Positions 28,935 to 39,933 of a DNA stretch of 64,000 nucleotides are shown in pieces (position 1 is the stretch's first letter; each line of letters starts with the position of its first letter). Under the pieces are notes generated by a model. It saw only the letters and a program-made list of their open reading frames with translations, made no database searches and was not told where the DNA came from. Both the position numbers and the translations under genes were made by a program. This stretch comes from Tatumella citrea (GTDB lineage: Bacteria; Pseudomonadota; Gammaproteobacteria; Enterobacterales; Enterobacteriaceae): positions 3,596,001-3,660,000 of the forward strand of contig NZ_CP015579.1 of assembly GCF_002163585.1 (NCBI RefSeq). The letters are read 5' to 3'.

Positions 28935-29285
28935 TTATAACGACTCTTCATCCCTTTTCAGCCAGTCGCCGCTCATAATCTGCTGACGATCTGCTACCGG
29001 TCGCTGGTAGATATACATCCACGCAGTACCATAGGGAGTGGATATTAACTGACGCTTATACTCTCCGCCCCGGGTGCGTAACGCATCCAGTTCACCAAGC
29101 GTAGTTGCATCGATCCGGTACACTTCACAATAAACACTTCCCTGCCCGGCAACCACGCCAGGATAAAGGCCGAGATTATACAGATCGTAACCTTCGACCT
29201 GATAATCCCCTAACCACTGCGCATTGGTCATCCAATGACTGTTTCCTTGTTTGCGCCTTAAACTGCCATAGACGATTATTCGCAT
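28935..29285 (-). CDS. ytfP: Gamma-glutamylcyclotransferase-like protein YtfP
   Basis: A 116-residue AIG2/GGCT-fold protein. The signature YGSLRRKQGN (substrate-binding loop) is at residues 6-15, and GEYKRQLI supplies the conserved Glu region (DALRTRGGEY). E. coli YtfP has no proven substrate. It follows tamB by 2 bases and is the last gene of tamA-tamB-ytfP, as in E. coli. Confidence 0.93.
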   Translation of the reverse strand: MRIIVYGSLRRKQGNSHWMTNAQWLGDYQVEGYDLYNLGLYPGVVAGQGSVYCEVYRIDATTLGELDALRTRGGEYKRQLISTPYGTAWMYIYQRPVADRQQIMSGDWLKRDEESL

Positions 29286-29287
29286 TG

Positions 29288-32200
29288 CTAAAACTCAAAC
29301 TGATAAAGCAAATCGAGGGCCTGATCAACACCAGACACCGCTTCCAAATAGAGTTTAGGCATCAGCCGGTAGCGCAGGGTTAAGGTCGCCAGAGAATCAA
29401 ATAATCCGACACCATATTTCACCTGCAGCCCTGGCAGGACATAACCGCTGACCTGCACCTGCTGACTATCACCGACCCCTGCGGTATCAAGAGAAAGATT
29501 ACTCACACCGAAGGTTTCGCCGATTTTGCCCATGACCTGACCACTTTGTGCAACCCCTAACCCAACCAGTGCCGATGTCAGTGCATTGCTGTCACCGTCA
29601 CTGCCAAGCCCTTGTCCGCGTAATAAGTAAGACAACGCTTCCTGTTGTGACATCGTCGGGTCTGAGAACACTTCAACTTTAGGTTCATCAGCCAGACCGG
29701 TCACACGGATCCCCGCTGTCACACTATCTTCTGTCGCTTCAGGGTTGCGGATAGCTTCCAGATTAACATACGGCTGATCCGGCGGGCCGGAGAACTGTAA
29801 TTGTCCTTTACGTACCAGCAGATCCTGACCGTAAGCATGGAAGCGTCCTGACGGGATATTAATCTGTCCGTTAAGTCCTAGTCCATTCTTATCCTGTATT
29901 ACTTTTAAATCCCCGGTCAGACGGGCATTCAGACCAAAAGCAGACAGCCGGACGTTGTCACCTACATGTATGATTAAATTACTGTTTATTGGAATTGATG
30001 TTGTTTTAGGCTGAATCGGCTTCAGATTATCATCCAGCATCACTTCATCAGAAGAAACCCCTACGGCGCTCTCCGGTACCTGCTGAACGGTAATTCTTGC
30101 CCAGGGCACATCCACTTTACCGTCGAGATTAAAGGCCGACGGAGTCGCTTCAAACACCAGATCTGGTGAGACATCCATCCTGACCATTGGCGGGACCGTC
30201 ACCCGGATTTTATCGCCTTTGGCTGCCACTCGTGCGCGCCAGTTATCCAACTGAGCCCAGTCGGCATTCCCTGTCAGATTCAGGGTACCCTGTCGGGTCT
30301 GGATCTGCCCCTGCAGGGTTGAGCTGACTCCGGCGAACACCAGATTCAGATTCGCCCCGGTCATCTCTACCGGCATAAAATTGCCGTTAATCACCATATC
30401 AGTTAATGCTGTCTGGCCGAAGATCCGTGGATTTTGCAGATTCCCGGACAACCGCAGCTTGCTGTTCAACATTCCCTTAATCTGCTCGCCTTTCGCCAGC
30501 GCAGGATTAAATAGCGCCAGTGACAGATTAGCAATATTGACCGAACCACTGAGATTGCGCACCTTCTGTGGATCATTAATCAGAATGTTGCCATCCAACT
30601 GACCATTGTTAGCAATCTTCACCAGCCATCCCAGTTGGGCTTTTCCTCCCACCAGCGAGGCTTTCAGATTCAGAGCATCAAAGGCTATGGGTAAAATATT
30701 GCCCTGAACATTCTGTTTTACCTCAACACCTTTACCGCTCAGAGTGACATTACCGGTCGGCAAGCCACCGGCTGCTGTCCAGTTAACCCGGGCGTCGCCG
30801 CTGAATACCCCTTTAAGTTCCGTATCCGCCGGTAACACTGGTTTAAGCATCGCCAAATCGAAGCGGCTTAGCTGAATATGCGCATGCCCGTCGGCCCCGG
30901 CGACCACTGGCTCCGGAACACAAATCTGTGCGTTCGGATTCAGCCAGCAATGGGTACCCACCGTGATCGTTTTCTGCGCATTTTTATAATCCAGGCTAAC
31001 AGCCTTACTCAGTCGCCACTCACCCACCGGAGTATTAAAGTGCGTATTGCTGAGTGCGCCCTGCCAGCGTTGGGTCTGCCGGTCGAAACTACCGTTTAGC
31101 TGTAACTGCCCCGATACCGGTTCACCATCCACCGTCAGTTTCAGTTGGTGCTGTTTTTCGTTACCACTGGCGTCCAGCACAATGCTGCTAATTTTTAGCG
31201 CCGCCTGCTGTAACTGCGAGACCCGCAAGGCCAGCTTACCGGCGATTTGCTGTGCTGAACTGACATTACCTTTCAGACTAAAGCTGCCAATACTCAGCTG
31301 CTGCCAGCGTAAACCACGACCATCAAGATCAGCTTGCAGTTCCGGTTGCTGTAATGTACCACGGGCATTAATCGTCCCTTTCACGACCCCACCCAGCCCC
31401 GGTAAGGCATTATTGAGGTGCGAGGCATCAATAGTGGCATCAAGGTTAATTTTATCGGCCAGTGTTCCTTTCACATCCAACCGGTTTTGGCCCAGCAGCA
31501 GACTGATCTCCGGAATACTCCACTGGTTATAGCTGTTGCCGTAAAGAGAACCTTTTACGTTAACTGCATTCTGTTTCACATTGCCGGTCAGTGAGAGTGA
31601 CGGCACCCGAACCTGCCAGCTACCACCATACAGGCTGCCGCGCGTGGTTATGCTACCGTCAAGTTTCGCCGGCCAGTCCGGATACTGTTTTGCAGTATTA
31701 ATACCACTGAGCGTCAGTTGGCTGTTCCAGCTAATCGCTTTAGTCCAGTCCAGCAATGCATGAAGATCGACATTGCCCTGCAACGCCGACACCCGCAACT
31801 TATCCAGAGAGAACTGATCGGTATTCCCTTTACCATCGAGGGCAATATCCGCTGGCGGGATGGAGGTACCGGACACTGATGTCCGTAATGAGATAGTGTA
31901 ATCCGTCGCTTTCCCGCCAGTGGTCAGGGCCAGATTTTTCACCAGCCAGTCAGCCTGCCCGGTCAGTGGCCAGCGTAACTGAGAACTGTTGAAAGATAAC
32001 GAGAACGGCAGCCCCGTTACCGCAGGCTGAGCCATCGCCTGCAGTTGGGCTTTTACCGGACCGGACAGATTAAGATTCAGACTGACCTGTTTTTTGGCTG
32101 CGCCCTGCATCACCAGCTTCACTTTCTGGCCTTTGACCGGGTCCATATTAATGTCGCTGTTCAGCGTCAGATTTAGCGGCCAGTCACCACTCAGGGTCGC

Positions 32201-33178
32201 CTGGCCGGTGACGCTGAGTATTCCCTGCTGAGCATTCACTTTCAGGGTCTGTAAATCCACTTTATTATCGACCGCCTGAGCTTTCAGCAGCAACTGGTTG
32301 ACGGTCAGATCGGTATCCCCGGTCAGACGCAGATTTTCACCGCTGATCTCTTCAATAGTCAGATCCAGCGGTAAGTGAAACTCAGGCAAATCCAGTAATG
32401 GTTTGGCAAACAACGCTCTCAGCATCTCAGACGGCGATTGTTCCGGAACCGGCTGGGGTTTTGTCTGTGCGGTTTTCGACTCTGAAGAGGGTTGATTATC
32501 TGTTGCGGTCGCAGGGGTAGCCGTTGGGGTTACCGGTTGTCCGGCCGTCGCGGCAACATTCTGCTTCAGCTTGTCAGTCTGTTTAACCACAGCCTCAGTT
32601 GAAACCTGCTCTGCCGCGGCTTTGGCTTTAGGCAATGCCAGCAGCAGGTTCGCGATTTTGGTTGGTGTCAGTGTCAGCTGGCGACCCTGCCAGTTCAGCC
32701 CGGTCGAAAAACTTCCCAGAGCAATCGCCGTATCATTAATCTTAACACTGACATTATCTAAACCAAGATGCCGTAATGTGATGGGATACGGGGTGGAAAG
32801 ATTACCACTGCTGCTATCGTCTTCCGTTTTTTCAGGTGCAGCGGGTGCCATTTTACTGCTGTCCACCACCACGCTGACATCTTTCAGGGAAATATCGTTA
32901 ACGCAGACTGAAGAGTGAATCAGACACGAAGCATCCAGCGACAGGTGTAGTTCGCCACCTGACACACTAACACCGGCCATCTGATATCCCAGCCCTTTGA
33001 TAGTAAGGTTGCTCCAGCCACCTTCAACCTGCTGAATTTTCAGCCCTGGCACCCAGCGGGCTGCGCTGTTAAGCACCAGATGCAGGCCTGGCGCTGTGCC
33101 GATAAGAAAACCAACTATCGCTATCAGCAGCAGTAAAAATATCAGAATCCCTGTCAGGACTTTCTTCCATCGCGTCAT
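29288..33178 (-). CDS. tamB: Translocation and assembly module subunit TamB
   Basis: A 1296-residue AsmA-like, inner-membrane-anchored beta-groove protein that bridges to TamA and takes part in outer-membrane protein assembly and glycerophospholipid transport to the outer membrane. One N-terminal transmembrane helix (about 7-29), then a long repetitive beta-rich body. A Pro/Thr/Gln-rich low-complexity stretch (about 200-255) interrupts it. The DUF490 C-domain (from about 950) ends [20 protein letters not shown], the family terminus. Its start overlaps the tamA stop by 4 bases. Confidence 0.96.
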   Translation of the reverse strand: MTRWKKVLTGILIFLLLLIAIVGFLIGTAPGLHLVLNSAARWVPGLKIQQVEGGWSNLTIKGLGYQMAGVSVSGGELHLSLDASCLIHSSVCVNDISLKDVSVVVDSSKMAPAAPEKTEDDSSSGNLSTPYPITLRHLGLDNVSVKINDTAIALGSFSTGLNWQGRQLTLTPTKIANLLLALPKAKAAAEQVSTEAVVKQTDKLKQNVAATAGQPVTPTATPATATDNQPSSESKTAQTKPQPVPEQSPSEMLRALFAKPLLDLPEFHLPLDLTIEEISGENLRLTGDTDLTVNQLLLKAQAVDNKVDLQTLKVNAQQGILSVTGQATLSGDWPLNLTLNSDINMDPVKGQKVKLVMQGAAKKQVSLNLNLSGPVKAQLQAMAQPAVTGLPFSLSFNSSQLRWPLTGQADWLVKNLALTTGGKATDYTISLRTSVSGTSIPPADIALDGKGNTDQFSLDKLRVSALQGNVDLHALLDWTKAISWNSQLTLSGINTAKQYPDWPAKLDGSITTRGSLYGGSWQVRVPSLSLTGNVKQNAVNVKGSLYGNSYNQWSIPEISLLLGQNRLDVKGTLADKINLDATIDASHLNNALPGLGGVVKGTINARGTLQQPELQADLDGRGLRWQQLSIGSFSLKGNVSSAQQIAGKLALRVSQLQQAALKISSIVLDASGNEKQHQLKLTVDGEPVSGQLQLNGSFDRQTQRWQGALSNTHFNTPVGEWRLSKAVSLDYKNAQKTITVGTHCWLNPNAQICVPEPVVAGADGHAHIQLSRFDLAMLKPVLPADTELKGVFSGDARVNWTAAGGLPTGNVTLSGKGVEVKQNVQGNILPIAFDALNLKASLVGGKAQLGWLVKIANNGQLDGNILINDPQKVRNLSGSVNIANLSLALFNPALAKGEQIKGMLNSKLRLSGNLQNPRIFGQTALTDMVINGNFMPVEMTGANLNLVFAGVSSTLQGQIQTRQGTLNLTGNADWAQLDNWRARVAAKGDKIRVTVPPMVRMDVSPDLVFEATPSAFNLDGKVDVPWARITVQQVPESAVGVSSDEVMLDDNLKPIQPKTTSIPINSNLIIHVGDNVRLSAFGLNARLTGDLKVIQDKNGLGLNGQINIPSGRFHAYGQDLLVRKGQLQFSGPPDQPYVNLEAIRNPEATEDSVTAGIRVTGLADEPKVEVFSDPTMSQQEALSYLLRGQGLGSDGDSNALTSALVGLGVAQSGQVMGKIGETFGVSNLSLDTAGVGDSQQVQVSGYVLPGLQVKYGVGLFDSLATLTLRYRLMPKLYLEAVSGVDQALDLLYQFEF

Positions 33179-34920
33179 AGTTCCGGCCCCAGTCCTATAT
33201 AAAACTGCATTCCGTGATTATCTTTGTCACCCACCGGGGCGGCGATATCCAGTTTGATTGGGCCCACAGGGGAAGCCCAGCGGATACCAAATCCGGTCCC
33301 GGTTTTAATGTTGGTATCTTTAAAATTATTTACCGCTTCGCCGGAGTCGACGAATACCGCCCCCCACCACTTGCCGGTAAAGTTGTACTGATATTCAATC
33401 GACCCGGTAGCCATTTTCGAAGCACCGGTCAGCTTGCCGTCAGAATCGCGCGGCGAAACACCCTGGTATTTATAACCACGAATACTGCGGTCACCCCCGG
33501 CGAAAAAACGTAAATCCGGTGGAATACGTTCAAAATCACTGGTTTCTATCCAGCCAAAGTTGCCACGGAATACAAAACGGTGTTTTTGCGCCAGCGTTCG
33601 GATCCAGACGTTTTGTGCCTGAAAAATAACAAAATTAACATCCGAAGCCCAGGTGGTATCAGAGACATCTACTGAATAGCGTTGGGAATCTCCCCAGGTA
33701 GGCATCATCCCGCCACGCGAGCGGGTCCGGTTAACACTCACTCCGGGGTAGATCAACATGGTCTTATCCGACACATTACCCTGGGTATAGTTGTCCAGAC
33801 TCCAGCGCAAATTCAGTGCTTTTTGCCAGCCGGACTGATTGTCCCAGTAACGTGATACGGCCACTGTCGAGGTATCTGATTTGGTATCGTTCAGGTTGAT
33901 ACGCTTTAACCCACCCTGCAACAGATAATATTGCTCCAGCGGGCTTTTCAGTAACGGGATTTTATAAGTCGTGTCCAGCTGTTGTTCCGGCTGTGACAGG
34001 TAAGTATTCACCGACAGACTTTGGCCGTAATCGTTAACCCACGGTCGTTTCCAGGTGGCTTTAAGATGCGGGCCGACATCGGTGGAATAACCAATACCAG
34101 TCTCTGCAGAATTTTTTACCGCCGGGGTGAGTGCTGCATTAACCGGCAGAATTTTAGTCGTATGCGCTTTATCAAATTCAGGGGCAGCCACTACTGAGCT
34201 GAACCAGCCTGTGGCAGATAACCGACGGTTTAACTCGGCCAGGTCAGTGGAACTGTAATAGTCCCCTTTATGAAAAGGGATCAGGTTGCGCAGATATTCT
34301 TCGCGGATATTTGAGCCTGCAAAGCTGACATCCCCGAAGCGGTAACGCGGCCCGCTGTCATAGTCGAGGTCCCAGAAAGCCTCATGCCGGTCAACCGAGA
34401 CGCCGAGTTGGCTTTTTTTGAATTCGCCGTCAAAGTAGCCTTTACGCAATGCGATGCTGGAAAAGCCACTTTTGAAACTGTCATATTGTCCGTGATTCAG
34501 TACGGTACCGTTTTTCGGCCGTCCTTTTTTCACCCACTGAGCGTAATCAGGATCTTTACTGGCCTCGCCTTCCACCACTATGGTACTGCCGGCAATTTTC
34601 ACTGGCGGGCCTGCATCGACATTCACACGGATTACCGTGTTTCCCCCCCCCAGCGCATCGGGTGGCGTCGGGAAAGTGATTTCTGGCTGATAATAGCCCA
34701 GCGCTCTCAGGCTCACTTTAATAGAATCCGTCAGACGAGCCTGAAAACGACTGTCAGCAGAGACTTCTTCACTGGCAATTGCCGCCAGGCGAATCCGGAC
34801 ATTGTTCTGTAATTCGCCTGAAAGCCCTGTCAGCTGCAACTTAACAGTCGCAGCCTGAAGCGAAGGCGCTGCCAAAAGCAATACCGTCACACCATATAGC
34901 GATAAACGTAGACGTGGCAC
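33175..34920 (-). CDS. tamA: Translocation and assembly module subunit TamA
   Basis: Omp85-family outer-membrane protein of 581 residues (E. coli 577). Signal peptide 1-23 (ending LQA), three POTRA domains (about 24-270), then a 16-strand barrel with the Omp85 motif [15 protein letters not shown] (lid-lock VRGF/IRGY type) near residue 475 and a C-terminal strand ending FYIGLGPEL. Works with TamB. First gene of the tamAB-ytfP operon. In E. coli msrA is its divergent neighbour; here it is ytfL. Confidence 0.96.
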   Translation of the reverse strand: MPRLRLSLYGVTVLLLAAPSLQAATVKLQLTGLSGELQNNVRIRLAAIASEEVSADSRFQARLTDSIKVSLRALGYYQPEITFPTPPDALGGGNTVIRVNVDAGPPVKIAGSTIVVEGEASKDPDYAQWVKKGRPKNGTVLNHGQYDSFKSGFSSIALRKGYFDGEFKKSQLGVSVDRHEAFWDLDYDSGPRYRFGDVSFAGSNIREEYLRNLIPFHKGDYYSSTDLAELNRRLSATGWFSSVVAAPEFDKAHTTKILPVNAALTPAVKNSAETGIGYSTDVGPHLKATWKRPWVNDYGQSLSVNTYLSQPEQQLDTTYKIPLLKSPLEQYYLLQGGLKRINLNDTKSDTSTVAVSRYWDNQSGWQKALNLRWSLDNYTQGNVSDKTMLIYPGVSVNRTRSRGGMMPTWGDSQRYSVDVSDTTWASDVNFVIFQAQNVWIRTLAQKHRFVFRGNFGWIETSDFERIPPDLRFFAGGDRSIRGYKYQGVSPRDSDGKLTGASKMATGSIEYQYNFTGKWWGAVFVDSGEAVNNFKDTNIKTGTGFGIRWASPVGPIKLDIAAPVGDKDNHGMQFYIGLGPEL

Positions 34921-35248
34921 GCAAACTCCTGTTTATACCGGCCGTTTTCCCGGAGTCATCGCCCGGAGTATATATAAATACCTTATCTACAGCGTAGTCG
35001 TCCATCCGGACCCGCGGGTAAAAAAACAACCAAAAAGATAAAAATAACAGAGATATCGGCTATTGTCGGTAAATGCATCAGTTAACACAACACCCGTAGT
35101 GAGATAAAAAACCACTCCAGCGATTTTAACCGGCAAACTCACCACAAAATCCGGGATAAAAAACTACCATTTTCATATTGGCGATACATTTTTCTATTGA
35201 TGAAAATTTGTTCACCTTTACCTCTGGCGGCCCCTCTGCGGCTGCTGC
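34921..35248. other. Divergent intergenic region tamA/ytfL
   Basis: About 330 AT-rich bases with no gene; msrA, found here in E. coli, is absent. It holds the upstream DNA of tamA and, at its right end, the ytfL promoter. An inverted repeat ATTTTCAT ... ATGAAAAT spans about 35170-35208 and could be an operator or hairpin. Confidence 0.5.
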
Positions 35249-35254
35249 TATAAT
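35246..35254 (+). promoter_or_regulatory. Extended -10 promoter of ytfL
   Basis: TGCTATAAT is an extended -10 (TGN plus a perfect TATAAT). No clear -35 is seen. Transcription from about 35262 would give a leader of about 155 nt before the ATG at 35417. Confidence 0.65.
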
Positions 35255-35261
35255 CGGCCCT

Positions 35262-35390
35262 TCAGGAAAACCTGAGTCGTTTCTGTCTGAGAGGTATGCT
35301 ATTTAGCTGCCGGACAGACATTTTTGGCGCGGATAGCCAGTATGGCACTCATGTCATACGTGGAAGTTTCTGTTGCCCACGCCAAAAATG
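35262..35390 (+). promoter_or_regulatory. Structured 5' leader of ytfL (candidate riboregulator)
   Basis: A hairpin TCAGG/CCTGA lies at 35262-35276. A second, larger element is closed by a perfect 11-bp stem (35319-35329 CATTTTTGGCG with 35380-35390 CGCCAAAAATG). Inside it sits an 8-bp hairpin GTATGGCA / TGTCATAC (35340-35347 / 35352-35359, one G-U pair, CTCA loop), leaving unpaired bases around it. TGTCTG at 35284-35289 could pair with CAGACA at 35315-35320 and compete with the closing stem. I do not recognise a known riboswitch class. The structure ends 26 bases before the start codon, and the ribosome site GGA is at 35408-35410. Confidence 0.5.
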
Positions 35391-35416
35391 ACAAAAGTAT
35401 AAAAATTGGACCTTCT

Positions 35417-36760
35417 ATGTTAGATAGCTTATTTGTCATCTTATTACTGATAGTGATCAGTTCATTCTTCTCTCTGTCTGAAATTTCGTTGGCTGCCGCC
35501 CGCAAAATTAAACTTAAATTACTGGCGGATGAAGGAGATGTTCGGGCGCAACATATCCTGAAAATGCAGGAATCCCCGGGCATGTTCTTCACCGTCGTAC
35601 AAATCGGCCTGAATGCAGTTGCTATTCTTGGCGGTATCGTCGGTGATGCAGCGTTTTCACCGGCTTTCAACTCGCTGTTTTTACGCTTTTTCTCGCCGGA
35701 AGTTGCCGACCAGTTAAGCTTTATCTGCTCTTTTACCATCGTTACCAGCCTGTTCATTTTGTTTGCTGACCTGACGCCGAAGCGCATCGGTATGATTGCT
35801 CCGGAAGCAATTGCTTTACGAATTATCCACCCGATGCGTTTTTGCCTGACGGTGTTCCGGCCACTGGTATGGTTCTTTAACGGCATGGCCAACAATATTT
35901 TCCGCCTGTTTAAAATACCGATGGTACGTAAAGATGACATCACACCTGATGACATCTACGCAGTAGTAGAAGCGGGTGCGCTGGCCGGGGTACTTCGGAA
36001 ACAGGAACATGAGTTAATTGAGAACGTATTTGAGCTTGAATCACGTACTGTTCCGTCTTCCATGACCTCGCGTGAAAATATTGTCTGGTTCGATCTGAAT
36101 GAAGATGAAGTGAGCCTGAAGTCGAAAATCGCACGTCATCCGCATTCCAAATTTTTGGTCTGTAATAACGATATTGACCATATTATTGGTTATGTCGATT
36201 CCAAAGAATTGCTGTTACGTGTACTGGGTAACCAAAGTCTGACGCTCAACAGTGGTGTGCAGATTCGTTCGGCACTGATAGTTCCGGATACTTTAACCCT
36301 GTCAGAAGCACTGGAAAGTTTTAAATCTGCAGGTGAAGACTTTGCAGTCATCATGAATGAATACGCACTGGTAGTGGGTATTATCACACTGAATGATGTA
36401 ATGACGACACTGATGGGTGACCTGGTAGGACAGGGCTTTGAAGAACAAATCGTCGCCAGGGATGCGAATTCATGGCTGGTTGAGGGCGGTACGCCTATCG
36501 ACGATGTGATGCGGGTTTTACATATTGATGAGTTCCCGCATAACGGTAATTACGAAACCATCGGCGGCTTTATGATGTATATGCTGAGGAAAATACCGAA
36601 ACGTACCGACTTTGTGATGTTCTCTGGCTACAAATTCGAGGTGGTGGATATCGACAGCTACCGTATCGATCAGTTACTGGTCACGAGGATAGATGAGCGA
36701 CCTGCAGTTCTGGTTCCGGCGGGAACGGCGGTGGCTGAAGAAAGTACCACGGTCAGCTAA
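35417..36760 (+). CDS. paeA: CNNM/CBS-domain membrane protein YtfL (PaeA, polyamine exporter family)
   Basis: A 447-residue CorC/HlyC-family protein. The N-terminal CNNM (DUF21) domain has four hydrophobic segments (residues 1-190; FFSLSEISLAAARKIKLKLL is the family signature), then two CBS domains (about 205-335) and a C-terminal CorC_HlyC domain (about 350-430, GNYETIGGFMMYMLRKIPK). E. coli YtfL was shown to export cadaverine and putrescine and renamed PaeA. ATG at 35417 is placed by family alignment with GGA six bases upstream; an in-frame upstream ATG at 35324 would lie within the structured leader. Confidence 0.93.
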   Translation: MLDSLFVILLLIVISSFFSLSEISLAAARKIKLKLLADEGDVRAQHILKMQESPGMFFTVVQIGLNAVAILGGIVGDAAFSPAFNSLFLRFFSPEVADQLSFICSFTIVTSLFILFADLTPKRIGMIAPEAIALRIIHPMRFCLTVFRPLVWFFNGMANNIFRLFKIPMVRKDDITPDDIYAVVEAGALAGVLRKQEHELIENVFELESRTVPSSMTSRENIVWFDLNEDEVSLKSKIARHPHSKFLVCNNDIDHIIGYVDSKELLLRVLGNQSLTLNSGVQIRSALIVPDTLTLSEALESFKSAGEDFAVIMNEYALVVGIITLNDVMTTLMGDLVGQGFEEQIVARDANSWLVEGGTPIDDVMRVLHIDEFPHNGNYETIGGFMMYMLRKIPKRTDFVMFSGYKFEVVDIDSYRIDQLLVTRIDERPAVLVPAGTAVAEESTTVS

Positions 36761-36769
36761 ACCAACAAT

Positions 36770-36799
36770 CAGGGCGCCTGTCGGCGCCCTGGCTTTTTT
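36770..36799 (+). terminator. Intrinsic terminator of ytfL
   Basis: CAGGGCGCC and GGCGCCCTG form a perfect 9-bp stem with a TGTC loop, followed by GCTTTTTTA. The T run reaches the stop codon of ytfK on the other strand. Confidence 0.93.
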
Positions 36800-37004
36800 A
36801 ACGATATTCTGCCTGTAAGCGCAATACCAGCCGGTTAATCTCCGACATCACATTCAGTTGCTGCTTATCTTTTACAGATGGCAGTAACAACCTGCCTTTA
36901 TCGAAATCAAAAGCCCCAATGCCAGTAATATACAAACGGCCTTTAAATAACGTTTTGACGTATTTAGCGATTTGCAGAGGGTTATATCGCTGAAAAATCT
37001 TCAT
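36798..37004 (-). CDS. ytfK: DUF1107 protein YtfK, SpoT-acting stringent response factor
   Basis: A 68-residue protein nearly superimposable on E. coli YtfK (68): [19 protein letters not shown] at the start, [13 protein letters not shown] in the middle, [12 protein letters not shown] at the end. In E. coli YtfK binds SpoT and tips it to (p)ppGpp synthesis under phosphate or fatty-acid starvation. TAAGGATCATAAGG precedes the ATG (the first AAGGA is at the right spacing). Convergent with ytfL. A PhoB box, known upstream in E. coli, was not clear here. Confidence 0.93.
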   Translation of the reverse strand: MKIFQRYNPLQIAKYVKTLFKGRLYITGIGAFDFDKGRLLLPSVKDKQQLNVMSEINRLVLRLQAEYR

Positions 37005-37459
37005 CCTTATGATCCTTACTTGCTGATGCCCTGACAGTCAGAGATCCAAAACGGATTTCACTGTTATGACCACAATTTACTGAAAAAGTGCCCCACCGCT
37101 CAATCAGATAAACCACAAAATCATCATGGAATAGTCTTATATCTTGTATATTTATTGTAATACAGTATAAAACTAATATCTGTGCAGTCTCACACAAATT
37201 ATTAACAACCTGCGAGCGCGTATCATGCAGGGGTTATGTTTCAGTAAAATGAACGAAGGTTAAAATAGCAGGCAGGTGCCGCAGTTAAAGGCCGGGTAAA
37301 GCGGTAATTCGTGGCAGACAACGAAGCTAAAGAAATATTCCTGCCGCACAAAAAGCCACAAGAGCACACCAGAGTGCTCTTTGAAATCTGCTGTTTTCCG
37401 TTACTGGCTGTGCTTATGCCCGTGGAAAGCAGCAGATTATTCCAAATGAAATCGTAGTA
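37005..37459. other. Intergenic region ytfK/cysQ with hairpins
   Basis: About 455 bases with no credible gene. The left half is the upstream DNA of ytfK. On the right two hairpins lie downstream of cysQ: an imperfect 15-bp stem (37385-37399 with 37424-37438, one G-U pair, 24-base loop) and an AGAGCAC-type stem (about 37367-37383) followed on the minus strand by TTGTGGCTTTTTG, a likely cysQ terminator. ytfJ and ytfI, which lie in this interval in E. coli, are missing. Confidence 0.6.
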
Positions 37460-38206
37460 TCAGAACAGGCTGACACGAAAACCCGGGTTAAGGAAGGATT
37501 CACGAGGCGTGTAATCCAGCGTTTTCCCGGCCCAGTCGGTCACATGCGCACCCGCGGCTTTTGCAACTGCATGCCCGGCTCCGGTATCCCAGATATTGGT
37601 AGGCCCGAAACGCGGGTAAAGCTGAGCCTTGCCTTCTGCGACCAGGCAGAATTTCAGAGAAGAGCCTACTGAAACGGTCTGATGCTCACCCAACTGGCTG
37701 AGGTACTCTTTCAGTTCGCTGTCAGCATCCGCATGCGAGCGACTGACAACCACCAGCGGTGGATTAGCCTGCTGTACCTGGATAGGAGTGCGGGCGCCCT
37801 GCTCTTCTTTCCAGGCCTGTCCATCGGCGGCAAAGTACATCAGATCACTAGCCGGGGCATAAACCACTCCGGCAACCGGCTCACCCTGCTCAATCAGAGC
37901 AATATTCACGGTGAACTCACCATTACGACGGATAAATTCTTTAGTCCCATCCAGTGGGTCTACCAGCCAGTAGCGCTGCCATTGTCTGCGCTCTTCCCAG
38001 GGAACCGGAGACTCTTCCGACAATACCGGAATATCCGGGGTTAGCCTGGACAATCCTTCAAGGATCACATGATGCGCTGCAATATCGGCCGCAGTAACCG
38101 GTGAGTTATCTGCTTTATGTAACACTTCTGTGGGCTGGCTGGCATTGTAGATCTGCATAATTTCAGCCCCGGCCGCTCTTGCCAGCTGGCAAAGTTGTTC
38201 CAGCAT
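37460..38206 (-). CDS. cysQ: 3'(2'),5'-bisphosphate nucleotidase CysQ
   Basis: Mg-dependent, Li-sensitive phosphatase of the inositol monophosphatase fold that hydrolyses PAP (and PAPS) formed during sulfate assimilation; 248 residues (E. coli 246). Metal motif [17 protein letters not shown], upstream SEES acidic pair, and [15 protein letters not shown] near the C-terminus. Monocistronic. No other sulfate-assimilation gene is near. Confidence 0.95.
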   Translation of the reverse strand: MLEQLCQLARAAGAEIMQIYNASQPTEVLHKADNSPVTAADIAAHHVILEGLSRLTPDIPVLSEESPVPWEERRQWQRYWLVDPLDGTKEFIRRNGEFTVNIALIEQGEPVAGVVYAPASDLMYFAADGQAWKEEQGARTPIQVQQANPPLVVVSRSHADADSELKEYLSQLGEHQTVSVGSSLKFCLVAEGKAQLYPRFGPTNIWDTGAGHAVAKAAGAHVTDWAGKTLDYTPRESFLNPGFRVSLF

Positions 38207-38363
38207 GATTCACCTCTTTGCATTCAGCATCTCATCAGGGAGATGCATCATTAATCTCAGTTTTTTCAGTGTAACGTATTTTTATCTGGCTTGCAGAAGG
38301 CTGTAACAGGCGAATATCTGCCACTCAATGCCCTTTAATCCATCAAAACGGGTAAATTTAAGC

Positions 38364-38391
38364 CAAAAAAAACCGGCACACTGGCCGGTTT
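38364..38391 (-). terminator. Intrinsic terminator of fklB
   Basis: On the minus strand AAACCGGC and GCCGGTTT pair with a short loop and run into a T-rich tail (plus-strand A run at 38365-38372), 17 bases after the fklB stop. Confidence 0.85.
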
Positions 38392-38407
38392 ACACTGAGC
38401 AGAAGAA

Positions 38408-39028
38408 TTACAGGATTTCCAGTAATTCTACTTCAAACACCAGAGTGCTTAATGGCGGAATAGATGCGCCTGCACCACGCTCGCCGTAGGCCAGCTGCTG
38501 AGGGATAACCAGCTCCCACTTCGAGCCAACCGGCATCAGGGTTAACGCTTCAATCCAGCCAGCGATAACACCGCTGACAGGAAATTCAGCAGGCTCGCCA
38601 CGCTGAACCGAACTGTCGAACACAGTTCCGTCGATCAGTTTACCGGTGTAATGAACACGAACCCTGTCCTGACGAGAAGGAATCGGACCTTCACCCTGAG
38701 TCAGTACCCGGAATTGCAGGCCGGATTCTGTGCTGCTGACGCCTTCACGCTGGCGGTTTTCTTCGAGGTATTTCAGCCCTTCAGCAGCCATAACCTGAGT
38801 ACGTTCCTGGCGCACAGCTTCAGCACGTTCATGAACTTCACGCAGTGCACGATGTACGACGTCCACAGGGACAGCCGGCGAGTTTCCTTCCAGTGCATCA
38901 CGCAGACCGGCCAGTAACGCTTCAGGCTGTAATCCCTGTAATCCTGATTCCAGCAGCTGCTGCCCAACCTGCAGTCCAATACCGTAGCTTGCCTGCGCTT
39001 CAACGCTATCAAAAGAAAGAGTCGTCAT
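38408..39028 (-). CDS. fklB: FKBP-type peptidyl-prolyl isomerase FklB (FKBP22)
   Basis: A 206-residue prolyl cis-trans isomerase, same length as E. coli FKBP22. N-terminal dimerisation helices (1-90, [16 protein letters not shown]), then the FKBP domain: [39 protein letters not shown] and [12 protein letters not shown] at the end. No signal peptide with this start. ATG at 39028 follows AGGAACAGGAA; the frame runs upstream but those residues have no family match. Confidence 0.95.
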   Translation of the reverse strand: MTTLSFDSVEAQASYGIGLQVGQQLLESGLQGLQPEALLAGLRDALEGNSPAVPVDVVHRALREVHERAEAVRQERTQVMAAEGLKYLEENRQREGVSSTESGLQFRVLTQGEGPIPSRQDRVRVHYTGKLIDGTVFDSSVQRGEPAEFPVSGVIAGWIEALTLMPVGSKWELVIPQQLAYGERGAGASIPPLSTLVFEVELLEIL

Positions 39029-39236
39029 TTCCTGTTCCTGTTTTATCCTCGATAATTGAGACGGCAGCATAACAGTGCGCGGCCCCGGGGTAAAACCGAA
39101 CCTGCAACTGGTGACTTTTTTTTCTGAAAGATAAACAATAGCAGGCATAAAGTGCAACTATCTGCGGGTCTGCTATAAACAATATGTCAGATTCGTAACA
39201 GAACATTCATTCGCTGTGTAACAAGAGAGAATAAAG

Positions 39237-39896
39237 ATGGGCCAATTTGCCCGCCGTCAGCACCCTACTATCCGAAGTCGCGTTGCAGATGCCATACAGG
39301 CAGCAAAGCCCGGCAGTCTGCGCCATTTGTTTACTCCGCCAGAGGAAACGAGTATGCGGAAACAGGAAAATACCGCCGGTCAGCCTTCCCTGTTCAGTTC
39401 GGTCGGGCACTGGCCTGAGAAACTGCGCTGGATGGACCCCCTGCCACTCACTCATCGCTGGGGAATCTTTGCCGGAGTCATACTGGTGGTAATCGGAATT
39501 TTACTACCAGGTCAGTCACAGCAATTTCCGGTACAGCGCCCGGTGAATAGCAACTCAACAGTGATGCAGGCACAGTTAGATAACAGCGGTGATACTTCAT
39601 CATCTATTCCGGTGCCATCGTCAGATGATCCACAGGGCCAATGGCATAACTATCAGATTGCCGATGGTCAGACGCTGGCACAGCTGTTCAGAGATAATAA
39701 TTTACCGGTCAGTGATGTGTTTGCGATGGCAAATGTCGAAGGGGCGGATAAACCGTTAAGTAATTTACAGACTGGTCAGCAAATACGCTTGCGAATTAAT
39801 GCCAGAGGTACCGTGACCGGGTTAACCCTTAACGGTAGCAACGGACCAGTGCTGTTTGTCCGTCAGGGCAACGGCAGCTTTATCCGGGCTCAGTGA
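39237..39896 (+). CDS. ytfB: OapA-family cell-envelope protein YtfB
   Basis: A 219-residue protein with a cytoplasmic N-terminus, one transmembrane helix (about 82-98, IFAGVILVVIGILL) and a periplasmic C-terminal OapA/LysM-like domain (YQIADGQTLAQLFRDNNLPVSDVFAMANVEG). E. coli YtfB localises to the division septum and binds glycans. Start is uncertain: ATG at 39237 gives an MGxxARRQ-type N-terminus I think is shared with relatives, while ATG at 39354 (GAGGAAACGAGT upstream) would give 180 residues. Divergent from fklB. Confidence 0.88.
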   Translation: MGQFARRQHPTIRSRVADAIQAAKPGSLRHLFTPPEETSMRKQENTAGQPSLFSSVGHWPEKLRWMDPLPLTHRWGIFAGVILVVIGILLPGQSQQFPVQRPVNSNSTVMQAQLDNSGDTSSSIPVPSSDDPQGQWHNYQIADGQTLAQLFRDNNLPVSDVFAMANVEGADKPLSNLQTGQQIRLRINARGTVTGLTLNGSNGPVLFVRQGNGSFIRAQ

Positions 39897-39933
39897 GCTT
39901 ATTTTATGCTGGTGATACCAGCATATGGCAGAA

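Noticed and set aside
35299..35955. Minus-strand frame of 218 codons opposite the 5' half of ytfL
   Set aside because: It overlaps the clearly conserved CNNM domain of ytfL and has no recognisable features.
37005..37200. PhoB box upstream of ytfK
   Set aside because: CTGTCA-like fragments occur but not as two half-sites at the 11-base spacing.
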